Shown: in pieces, positions 51,220-59,439 of the stretch
Numbering within the stretch: the first letter of the stretch is position 1
Layout of the letters: each line of letters begins with the position of its first letter
Origin: Gelidibacter japonicus
GTDB taxonomy: Bacteria; Bacteroidota; Bacteroidia; Flavobacteriales; Flavobacteriaceae
NCBI RefSeq assembly: GCF_010725055.1
Contig: NZ_BJKB01000005.1
Span: 124,001-188,000, forward strand
Direction: 5' to 3'
DNA length: 64,000 nt
Position numbers and translations under genes: made by a program
Notes under the pieces: model-generated
Seen by the model: the letters and a program-made list of their open reading frames with translations, nothing else
Database searches by the model: none
Told to the model about the DNA's origin: nothing

Positions 51220-54200
51220 ATGATTCATTTCTTCGGAAACCAAAACAGCAAGGTATTTGCTGTTCAAGCCACAAAAGAATTAACAACAGAAACCATCGAT
51301 AAATTGGTGTGGTTATTTGGCAACCAGCCTAAAATTGAACAAGCATCTCTCGATGCTTTTTTTGTTGGCCCCCGTGCTGCCATGATCACTCCCTGGAGTA
51401 CGAATGCTGTTGAAATCACGCAGAACATGGGTATTTCCGACATCATCCGTATTGAAGAATTTCAGTCTGTAACCGAAGATTTCACAGACTTTGACCCAAT
51501 GATCTCTGAAAAATATAAAGGGATTGACCAGAAGTCATTCACCATTCATATCCAACCGGAGCCTATCATCGATATCGATGATATTTCGGCGTACAACCAA
51601 CAAGAAGGCTTGGCTTTGAATGATGAAGAAATCGACTATTTAGAAGGGATTTCAAAAAAGATCGGCAGAAAGCTGACCGACTCGGAAGTCTTCGGATTCT
51701 CACAAGTCAATAGCGAACATTGTCGCCATAAGATTTTCAATGGCACTTTTGTGATTGATGGCGATGAAAAGGAGCACTCCCTATTCAAGATGATTCGTGA
51801 AACTTCGAATAGAAACCCGAATACGATTGTTTCAGCCTACAAAGACAACGTCGCTTTTGTAAAAGGTCCGGTCGTTGAACAATTTGCACCAAAAACTGCT
51901 GACAAACCTGATTTTTATAAAACCTCAGACTTTGAATCCGTTATTTCCTTAAAAGCAGAAACGCATAATTTTCCAACTACGGTAGAGCCTTTTAACGGGG
52001 CTGCTACAGGTTCAGGGGGAGAAATCAGGGATCGATTGGCTGGTGGGAAAGGCTCTTTGCCATTAGCGGGAACTGCGGTTTATATGACGGCTTATTCACG
52101 ATTGGAGGCAGATCGCTCTTGGGAACAAAAAATGAAAGCCCGTCCGTGGTTGTACCAAACCCCAATGGATATTTTAATTAAGGCCAGTAACGGCGCTTCA
52201 GACTTTGGCAACAAATTTGGCCAACCGTTGATTTGTGGTTCCGTATTGACTTTTGAACATGATGAAAGTTCAGATGTCACAATGGGTGCAGTCGAAGGAT
52301 CACCACGTAAACTGGGTTATGATAAAGTCATCATGCAAGCTGGAGGTATAGGTTACGGAAAAGCAGATCAAGCCTTAAAAGACATACCCAAAATTGGTGA
52401 TAAAGTCGTCATCCTTGGTGGTGAAAATTACCGAATTGGGATGGGTGGTGCTGCCGTATCATCCGCTGATACCGGCGAATTCTCAACAGGTATCGAATTA
52501 AATGCCGTACAACGTTCCAATCCGGAAATGCAAAAGCGTGCCGCCAATGCCGTGCGTGGCATGGTTGAAAGTGAAGAAAACTTTATCGTTTCCATTCATG
52601 ATCATGGTGCAGGTGGTCATTTAAATTGTTTAAGTGAACTGGTTGAAGATACTGGCGGACTGATCGATTTAGATAAATTACCAGTTGGTGACCCAACACT
52701 TTCTGCAAAGGAAATTATCGGCAATGAATCCCAAGAACGCATGGGCTTGGTCATTGCTGAAAAACATCTGGAAACACTTCAAAAAATAGCCGACCGCGAG
52801 CGTTCACCAATGTACACGGTTGGAGATGTTACCGGAAACCACCGTTTTACTTTTGAATCCAAAACCACAGGCCAAAAACCAATGGACTTGGAAATTAATG
52901 ACATGTTTGGAAGCTCTCCAAAAACAATCATGACGGATAAAACGATCCACAGAAATTACGACGCGATCACTTATAAAAAGGATAAATTTTACGATTATTT
53001 AGACCAATTATTACAATTGGAAGCCGTTGCCTGTAAAGATTGGTTGACCAATAAAGTGGACCGTTGCGTGGGTGGTAAGGTTGCCAAACAACAGTGTGCC
53101 GGACCGCTTCAATTACCACTTAATAATGTTGCTGTTATGGCCTTGGATTATCAAGGAAAAGAAGGCGTCGCCACTTCCGTAGGTCATTCCCCTATTTCGG
53201 GCTTGATCGATCCAATCGCAGGAAGCAGAAATGGGATTACTGAAGCACTTACAAATATAATTTGGGCACCATTGAAGGATGGCCTGCAAAGTGTTTCACT
53301 TTCAGCCAACTGGATGTGGCCTTGTAAAAATGAAGGTGAGGATGCCCGACTTTACACCGCAGTAAAAGCCGTTTCTGAATTTTCCATTGACTTGGGCATC
53401 AATGTTCCTACAGGAAAGGATTCACTTTCCATGAAGCAGAAATATCCAAAAGAAGAAGTGATTTCTCCTGGCACCGTCATTATTTCGGCAGCTGCACACT
53501 GTAACGACATTAATAAGGTTGTCGAACCTGTCTTAAGGAGAAATTCAGGAAACATCTATTATATCAACCTGTCTCAAGATGGATTTAAATTGGGCGGTAG
53601 CTCTTTTGCGCAAATCCTGAATAAAATTGGTAACGAAACTCCAACGGTACAGAATGCAACTTATGTGAAAACTGTTTTCAATACGATTCAAGCCTTAATT
53701 AAGGATGAACACATTACTGCAGGACATGATGTGGCTTCTGGAGGATTGGTTACCACCTTATTGGAAATGTGTTTTGCCGATAACAATTTAGGGGCAGAAT
53801 ATGATCTGACTGACATCGGAGAAAAGGATTCTTTCAAATTACTTTTTGCTGAAAATGCAGGAATCGTTTTTCAGACCAAACCAGATACCGATCGTTATGC
53901 AGAAAAGATATTAACCGATGCAGATATTGAATTTTTCAAGATTGGAAAGGTTGTGGAAGGCGATTTCCTAAATATTATCAATGGAAGCGATGTGTTTAGC
54001 ATGACGATATCGAAGTTGCGTGATATGTGGTACAAAACCTCTTTCCTACTCGATCAAAAGCAAACCGCAAACGGATTGGCAGAAGCTCGCTTTGATAATT
54101 ATAAGAATCAGCCATTACGTTATAAATTTCCAGAGCATTTCACAGGAAAATTGGAAGGTACTGTCAAGTCGCGACTTGATCCTGCTACACGCCCCAAAGC

Positions 54201-54936
54201 AGCCATTTTAAGAGAAAAAGGCTCCAACTCAGAGCGTGAGATGGCAAACGCCATGTACCTGGCAGGATTTGATGTCAAAGACGTGCATATGACCGATTTG
54301 ATTTCGGGACGTGAAACCTTGGAAGACATTCAGTTTATTGGTGCCGTTGGAGGATTTTCAAACTCGGATGTTTTAGGTTCTGCGAAGGGATGGGCCGGTG
54401 CATTTTTATACAACGAAAAAGCCAATCTCGCCTTAAAGAATTTCTTCAGAAGAGAAGACACGCTGTCAGTAGGCATTTGCAATGGCGCACAGTTATGGAT
54501 GGAATTGGGCTTGGTAAATCCAGAACATGAAACTCATGGAAAACTGACCTATAATACCTCCAATAAACATGAAAGCAGTTTTGGATCTGTGAAAATACAA
54601 GAAAACAATTCGGTGATGCTGTCCAGTCTGGCCGGGAGCACCCTTGGTGTTTGGATTTCACACGGCGAAGGCAAATTCAAGCTTCCGCTCTCCGAAGAAC
54701 ACTATAACATCGTGGCCAAATATGGTTATGAGGCCTATCCAGCCAATCCAAATGGTTCCGATTTTAATACCGCAATGATGTGCGATAAAACTGGACGCCA
54801 TTTAGTGACCATGCCGCATATTGAGCGTTCAATATTTCAATGGAACTGGCCGTATTATCCTGAATACCGAAAAGATGAAGCCTCTCCATGGTTGGAAGCT
54901 TTTGTCAATGCACGAAAATGGATTGAAAATCAATAG
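51220..54936 (+). CDS. purL: Phosphoribosylformylglycinamidine synthase, single chain
   Basis: A 1238-residue enzyme of purine synthesis, converting FGAR, glutamine and ATP to FGAM. Like the E. coli enzyme it combines the PurS-like N-terminus, the FGAM synthetase core (SQVNSEHCRHKIFNG, ETHNFPTTVEPFNGAATGSGGEIRD, HDHGAGGHLN) and a C-terminal glutamine amidotransferase with nucleophile Cys near residue 1087 in VGICNGAQ and the His in ISHGEGKF. In GICNGAQ an Ala replaces the second Cys of the usual G-x-C-N-G-C-Q; the first Cys, the nucleophile, is retained. Single gene with its own terminator. Confidence 0.97.
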   Translation: MIHFFGNQNSKVFAVQATKELTTETIDKLVWLFGNQPKIEQASLDAFFVGPRAAMITPWSTNAVEITQNMGISDIIRIEEFQSVTEDFTDFDPMISEKYKGIDQKSFTIHIQPEPIIDIDDISAYNQQEGLALNDEEIDYLEGISKKIGRKLTDSEVFGFSQVNSEHCRHKIFNGTFVIDGDEKEHSLFKMIRETSNRNPNTIVSAYKDNVAFVKGPVVEQFAPKTADKPDFYKTSDFESVISLKAETHNFPTTVEPFNGAATGSGGEIRDRLAGGKGSLPLAGTAVYMTAYSRLEADRSWEQKMKARPWLYQTPMDILIKASNGASDFGNKFGQPLICGSVLTFEHDESSDVTMGAVEGSPRKLGYDKVIMQAGGIGYGKADQALKDIPKIGDKVVILGGENYRIGMGGAAVSSADTGEFSTGIELNAVQRSNPEMQKRAANAVRGMVESEENFIVSIHDHGAGGHLNCLSELVEDTGGLIDLDKLPVGDPTLSAKEIIGNESQERMGLVIAEKHLETLQKIADRERSPMYTVGDVTGNHRFTFESKTTGQKPMDLEINDMFGSSPKTIMTDKTIHRNYDAITYKKDKFYDYLDQLLQLEAVACKDWLTNKVDRCVGGKVAKQQCAGPLQLPLNNVAVMALDYQGKEGVATSVGHSPISGLIDPIAGSRNGITEALTNIIWAPLKDGLQSVSLSANWMWPCKNEGEDARLYTAVKAVSEFSIDLGINVPTGKDSLSMKQKYPKEEVISPGTVIISAAAHCNDINKVVEPVLRRNSGNIYYINLSQDGFKLGGSSFAQILNKIGNETPTVQNATYVKTVFNTIQALIKDEHITAGHDVASGGLVTTLLEMCFADNNLGAEYDLTDIGEKDSFKLLFAENAGIVFQTKPDTDRYAEKILTDADIEFFKIGKVVEGDFLNIINGSDVFSMTISKLRDMWYKTSFLLDQKQTANGLAEARFDNYKNQPLRYKFPEHFTGKLEGTVKSRLDPATRPKAAILREKGSNSEREMANAMYLAGFDVKDVHMTDLISGRETLEDIQFIGAVGGFSNSDVLGSAKGWAGAFLYNEKANLALKNFFRREDTLSVGICNGAQLWMELGLVNPEHETHGKLTYNTSNKHESSFGSVKIQENNSVMLSSLAGSTLGVWISHGEGKFKLPLSEEHYNIVAKYGYEAYPANPNGSDFNTAMMCDKTGRHLVTMPHIERSIFQWNWPYYPEYRKDEASPWLEAFVNARKWIENQ

Positions 54937-54961
54937 AAATCAGTTGTCACATTATGAATAT

Positions 54962-54995
54962 AAAGGGGGTTCTCTTATTAAAAGCCCCTTTTTTT
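54962..54995 (+). terminator. Terminator of purL
   Basis: AAAGGGG and CCCCTTT enclose a 16-base loop with further weak pairing, and a run of seven T's ends at 54995. It lies inside the upstream extension of the acyl-CoA ligase frame, which argues against a start at 54954. Confidence 0.8.
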
Positions 54996-55058
54996 ATGTC
55001 CTCATTTGAATATCCTATTTATTTTCATACTTTGCATATCCTAAACTTAGTAAGACTA

Positions 55059-56831
55059 ATGACTGACGTTACGAGAATTTTTGATTTTCCTAGATATCAA
55101 TTAAAACACTATAACCTTGAGAAGGCGTTTACAACAAAGTACGACGGCTTATGGACCTCAATTTCCACTCAAGAATATATTGAACAAGCCAATGCCATAA
55201 GTAGAGGCTTGTTGCGCTTAGGGGTTCAGCCTAATGATAAAATAGCGGTTATCTCCTCCAATAATAGAACAGAATGGAACGTAATGGATATTGGTATTTT
55301 GCAAATAGGGGCGCAAAACACACCTATTTATCCTACAATTTCTGAATCCGATTACGAATATATCCTCAACCATTCCGGATCAATAATCTGTTTTGTTTCA
55401 GATGAAGAAGTGTTGGCAAAAATCAATGCCATTAAATCAAAAACCAAACTGAAAGCTGTTTACACCTTCGATGATATCAAAGCTGAAAAAAGTTGGAAAG
55501 AGATCTTAGAATTAGGTAAAGACGAGAGCAATCAACGTGAGGTGGAAGCACGAATGGAGGCAGTGAAACCACACGATTTAGCCACTTTAATCTATACTTC
55601 CGGAACAACGGGAAAACCAAAGGGGGTTATGCTTTCGCACAACAACTTGGTCTCAAATGTGTTGGACAGCAAGAAACGCGTCCCTTTTGAATACGGAAAA
55701 TCGAAGGCTTTAAGTTTTTTGCCTGTTTGCCATGTGTTTGAACGTATGATTTTATACCTGTACCAATACTGTGGCGTGGAAATATATTTTGCTGAATCCA
55801 TTGAGAAAATGAGTGAAAACCTTCAAGAAGTCAAACCGAATGTTATGACAGCGGTACCGCGACTTTATGAAAAGGTCTATGATAAAATTGTTGCCAAAGG
55901 AGGTGAATTGACCGGCATCAAAAAGAAATTATTTTTCTGGGCCATTGATCTCGGACTCAAATATGAGCCTTATGGCGCTAACGGATGGTGGTATGAATTG
56001 CAACTCAAACTTGCAAGAAAACTTATTTTCAGCAAATGGAAAGAGGGTCTTGGAGGTCAATTGGATATGATGGTTTCTGGAAGTGCAGCATTGCAACCTC
56101 GATTGACACGAACTTTTGCCGCTGCCGAAATGCCAATCATGGAAGGTTACGGATTGACAGAAACCTCCCCGGTAATTTCAGTAAACGACATGAGAAACAA
56201 GGGTTTTAAAGTAGGTACAGTTGGAAAAATCATCGATAATGTGGAGGTGAAAATTGCAGAGGACGGAGAAATTCTGGTGAAAGGTCCAAACATCATGTTG
56301 GGCTATTATAACGAACCTGAGCAAACGAAATCTGTCATGTCCGGCGATTATTTCCACACTGGTGACATTGGTGAAATTGATGAAGACGGCTTTTTGAAAA
56401 TTACAGATCGAAAGAAAGAAATGTTCAAAACCTCGGGAGGAAAATATGTGGCTCCTGCCCTATTGGAAAACGAATTAAAGCAATCGCGATTTATTGAACA
56501 GATCATGATTATAGGTGAAGGTGAAAAAATGCCGGCTGCACTGATCCAGCCAAATTTTGAATTTATTAAAGAGTGGATCAAGCATAAAGATAAAAATGTT
56601 CCATTGGATAATAAATCCATAATAAAATCAGAAGTCGTTTTGGCGCGAATCCAAAAGGAAATTGATAATGCCAATGAGCATTTTGGGAAATGGGAACAAA
56701 TTAAGAAATTTGAACTGACTCCTGATATATGGTCCATTGAAGGAGGTCAACTAACTCCAACCATGAAAATGAAACGAAAAGTGATCAAGGAAATGTACAA
56801 AGATCTAATTGAGAAAATATATAGACCGTAA
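55059..56831 (+). CDS. Long-chain fatty-acid CoA ligase
   Basis: From the ATG at 55059 the protein has 590 residues. Adenylate-forming motifs: YTSGTTGKPKGVMLSH (near residue 178), GYGLTETSP, YFHTGDIGEIDEDGFLKITDRKKE with the hinge Asp/Arg, and the late catalytic Lys region TPTMKMKRKVI. It activates long-chain fatty acids for beta-oxidation or lipid synthesis. A frame extending to an ATG at 54954 crosses the purL terminator and adds unrelated hydrophobic residues, so the internal ATG is used. The MarR-controlled beta-oxidation genes start 2 kb further on. Confidence 0.95.
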   Translation: MTDVTRIFDFPRYQLKHYNLEKAFTTKYDGLWTSISTQEYIEQANAISRGLLRLGVQPNDKIAVISSNNRTEWNVMDIGILQIGAQNTPIYPTISESDYEYILNHSGSIICFVSDEEVLAKINAIKSKTKLKAVYTFDDIKAEKSWKEILELGKDESNQREVEARMEAVKPHDLATLIYTSGTTGKPKGVMLSHNNLVSNVLDSKKRVPFEYGKSKALSFLPVCHVFERMILYLYQYCGVEIYFAESIEKMSENLQEVKPNVMTAVPRLYEKVYDKIVAKGGELTGIKKKLFFWAIDLGLKYEPYGANGWWYELQLKLARKLIFSKWKEGLGGQLDMMVSGSAALQPRLTRTFAAAEMPIMEGYGLTETSPVISVNDMRNKGFKVGTVGKIIDNVEVKIAEDGEILVKGPNIMLGYYNEPEQTKSVMSGDYFHTGDIGEIDEDGFLKITDRKKEMFKTSGGKYVAPALLENELKQSRFIEQIMIIGEGEKMPAALIQPNFEFIKEWIKHKDKNVPLDNKSIIKSEVVLARIQKEIDNANEHFGKWEQIKKFELTPDIWSIEGGQLTPTMKMKRKVIKEMYKDLIEKIYRP

Positions 56832-56834
56832 ACC

Positions 56835-56863
56835 AAGGAGCTTCTTAAAACGAAGCTCTTTTT
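56835..56863. terminator. Two-way terminator after acyl-CoA ligase
   Basis: GAGCTTC, loop TTAAAAC, GAAGCTC, extended by A/T pairs on both sides, then a run of T's that reaches the end of the convergent gene. Confidence 0.88.
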
Positions 56864-58806
56864 TATTGCTCCAAGCTCAACTTCTTATCCACAATACGTT
56901 CAAAATAGTCTTCCAAAAATGCTTTGCAGGCTTTCTCGGTTTCATCCATTTCAGGTGTTCTATTGGCAATCAAATTGTTTTCGAGACTTTTATCGTTAAT
57001 ATCATAAAACCCTGTAGCATTCTTGCCGTTAAAAGTACAGATGTAGTTGCCTCTTAACATGTGGTATTGCGATGCATTATGGTTAATCGCAAAAGGCACA
57101 ACACCATCGTCAGAAACGAGGCTCCTTCCCCAACTTCTAAAAGGCTTATCGTAGCCTATGAGATCCATTAAGGTGGGATAAATATCTATTTGTTGCGCCA
57201 ATTCATTATCTACACCTATTAAACTACCATCCGATTTATAAAACAGAATCGGTACCGCACGCCTATTGATGACCTTGTTATACTCATCATAATACACTTG
57301 GTTAGGATGATCGGCAGTAATGACAAATATGGTATTGTCAAACCACGGCTCCTTCTTAGCAGCATTGAAAAATTGCTTGAACGCATAATCTGTATAGCCA
57401 ACAGGTTCGTGCATTTTAATATGTCCCTTTGGAAATTTACCATCATATTTTTTAGGAATTTTAAAAGGTTCATGTGACGATACTGTAAAAACGGTGCTAA
57501 AAAATGGCTGCTGTTTATGATCTAAAGTAGATTTCATGTACTGCAAAAAGGGTTCATCCCAAATGCCCCAACTGCCATCAAAATCATCATCGTTGCCGTA
57601 CTCTTCCATCCCATAATAATGATCGAATCCCAAAATATTACTAAAGCCTAAAAATCCCATCGACCCGTTGGGTGCACCATGAAAAAAAGATGTATCATAA
57701 TCCAAATCGTTCAAAACAGAGACCAAACTCTGAATCTTTTGATTGGAATAACTTGAAGATGTAAACGCATCAACAAATGATGGAATCCCGGATAAAACAG
57801 AGGACATTCCATGAATGGACTTTGCACCATTGGCAAAGGCATTCGGAAAAATAAGACTGTGTTGCGCCAAAGAATCTAAAAATGGCGTGTAGCTTACATA
57901 GTTTTCCACTCCGATGTCCTTATTAAAAGCTCCCAAATATTCCCTACCCATACTTTCTGTGATGATCACGACAATATTCGGTTTTGTGGGCGGATTATTT
58001 TTATAGTGCTTAATAGGCTTAATATAAAATTGAATTTCTTCATCGGAAATATCATAATCTACTTTCTTAAAGCTATTGTTACCAAAGGTCCTGATAAATG
58101 CAAATGTGGTATTGAGCACCAAATCTGCCTGTTCCATTTTTTTGACATGCTTACTGGCATCCACCAAATTGATGGGACGCGTGCTTTTTTTGAAATCGCC
58201 TCCTCTGATACCGCCCACAATCAAAGTAGCAATGACCACAAAGCCAATCAAAGAAGACATATAATAAGTTACGGTTGACAATCGGTGGGCCGATGGTTTC
58301 ATTTTGACGCGTTTATATAGATAGATCCATAACATGCTCACTAAAACAAAAAGGAGATACACGTGCCAATAACTCACCATAAACCTGAAAAACATTGCCG
58401 TTTTATTGGCTTCATTTTCTACGACCTCCAACACCGACAAGGTCGTTCTGGCGAAATTAAATTTATAGTAAATAAAATCCACATAATTGAAGGCATAACC
58501 AATCAAATTGGTAACAAAATAAACATAGAACAATAATTTTTGATACCAGGAAGAAACGGTTAAACGAAGTGGTAAAAGTGACAGTACAATAAACAGACTA
58601 TTGACATACAATATAGCCGCCGTATCAAATGCCAAGCCATAATAAGACAGTTTAAAAAACTCGCCAACAGAATGGACTTCCAAAACATCGTAGTTATAGA
58701 AGAAGAACAAGACCCTTGCAATAAAATAAAAGACATAAGCTAAAAACAGACGGTAAAGTAGAATTATATATTCTTGTTTCCTAAAGAACAACTTCATGCA
58801 AAACAA
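56863..58806 (-). CDS. LTA synthase/alkaline-phosphatase superfamily membrane protein
   Basis: A 647-residue protein with five N-terminal membrane helices and a large periplasmic sulfatase-type domain. Metal-binding motifs of the LtaS/EptA/MdoB superfamily are visible: the Glu of VVIITESMGREYLG, Asp-His in ITADHPNQV and a late HEP-type region. The catalytic Thr position of LtaS appears as Ser in NGAKSIHGMSS, which is unusual but has precedents in related families (to be aligned). Gram-negative members transfer phosphoglycerol or phosphoethanolamine to envelope glycans. Single gene. Confidence 0.88.
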   Translation of the reverse strand: MFCMKLFFRKQEYIILLYRLFLAYVFYFIARVLFFFYNYDVLEVHSVGEFFKLSYYGLAFDTAAILYVNSLFIVLSLLPLRLTVSSWYQKLLFYVYFVTNLIGYAFNYVDFIYYKFNFARTTLSVLEVVENEANKTAMFFRFMVSYWHVYLLFVLVSMLWIYLYKRVKMKPSAHRLSTVTYYMSSLIGFVVIATLIVGGIRGGDFKKSTRPINLVDASKHVKKMEQADLVLNTTFAFIRTFGNNSFKKVDYDISDEEIQFYIKPIKHYKNNPPTKPNIVVIITESMGREYLGAFNKDIGVENYVSYTPFLDSLAQHSLIFPNAFANGAKSIHGMSSVLSGIPSFVDAFTSSSYSNQKIQSLVSVLNDLDYDTSFFHGAPNGSMGFLGFSNILGFDHYYGMEEYGNDDDFDGSWGIWDEPFLQYMKSTLDHKQQPFFSTVFTVSSHEPFKIPKKYDGKFPKGHIKMHEPVGYTDYAFKQFFNAAKKEPWFDNTIFVITADHPNQVYYDEYNKVINRRAVPILFYKSDGSLIGVDNELAQQIDIYPTLMDLIGYDKPFRSWGRSLVSDDGVVPFAINHNASQYHMLRGNYICTFNGKNATGFYDINDKSLENNLIANRTPEMDETEKACKAFLEDYFERIVDKKLSLEQ

Positions 58807-58926
58807 ATGTAATGTTAATAATTGCGCAAAAGTACAAATAACTGTTTAACCAAGTTCGATTCGGAAGATTTAAAAGACTTCATAAATGAATTGGAATCTG
58901 ATATTTAATTCATAAAAAATATTTTT

Positions 58927-58964
58927 AATTTATTATGCGTGCATAGTAAATTTTTGTATATTTG
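58927..58964 (+). promoter_or_regulatory. MarR operator overlapping the beta-oxidation promoter
   Basis: AATTTATTATGC-GT-GCATAGTAAATT (58927-58952) is a 26-base inverted repeat with one mismatch. It ends 4 bases before the -7 element TATATTTG (58957-58964), so it covers the -33 region. The size and symmetry are typical of MarR-family operators, and the first gene of the transcript encodes a MarR protein. Confidence 0.75.
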
Positions 58965-58982
58965 GAATCCTTATGAATTACA

Positions 58983-59435
58983 ATGAAAGATAAAACCATT
59001 GATTATGTTCTTAGAACCACTTGGTTAGCGGTTACTAAAATGTACAACGAAGAAGCTTCAAAGTTTGACAGTACAATGGCGACAGGCTTCGCACTACTAA
59101 GCATCGATCCAGAAAAAGGAACGCCTTCAACCGCCATGGGTCCGAAAATGGGCATGGAAGCCACAAGCCTATCCAGAACCTTAAAGTCGATGGAAGCTCG
59201 TGGTTTGATTGAGCGGCGTCCCAATCCTGATGACGGACGTGGTGTTCTGATTTTTCTAACCGATTTTGGAAAGAAAAAACGAGCTTACTCTAAAGAAAAA
59301 GTACTGACTTTTAATGAGGCCATACGTAAAAACACCTCAGAAGAACAGTTGCAGCATTTTTATGAGGTGGCTGAAATCATCAATAATATGATCTCCAATA
59401 AAAATATATACAACCAAAAAGAAAATAGTTTATAA
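58983..59435 (+). CDS. MarR-family transcriptional regulator
   Basis: A 150-residue winged-helix regulator: TTWLAVTKMYNEEASKFDS helix, AMGPKMGMEATSLSRTLKSMEARGLIERRPNPDDGRGVLIFLTDFGKKKR (recognition helix and wing), and a C-terminal dimerisation helix. It heads the beta-oxidation transcript, 4 bases before the dehydrogenase gene, with a palindrome over its own promoter. It probably represses the operon and is released by a fatty acyl-CoA, as FadR/FabR-type MarR proteins are (inference). Confidence 0.94.
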   Translation: MKDKTIDYVLRTTWLAVTKMYNEEASKFDSTMATGFALLSIDPEKGTPSTAMGPKMGMEATSLSRTLKSMEARGLIERRPNPDDGRGVLIFLTDFGKKKRAYSKEKVLTFNEAIRKNTSEEQLQHFYEVAEIINNMISNKNIYNQKENSL

Positions 59436-59439
59436 TAAT

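Noticed and set aside
54954-55058. Longer start for the acyl-CoA ligase
   Set aside because: The extension runs through the purL terminator hairpin and adds residues unrelated to the family.
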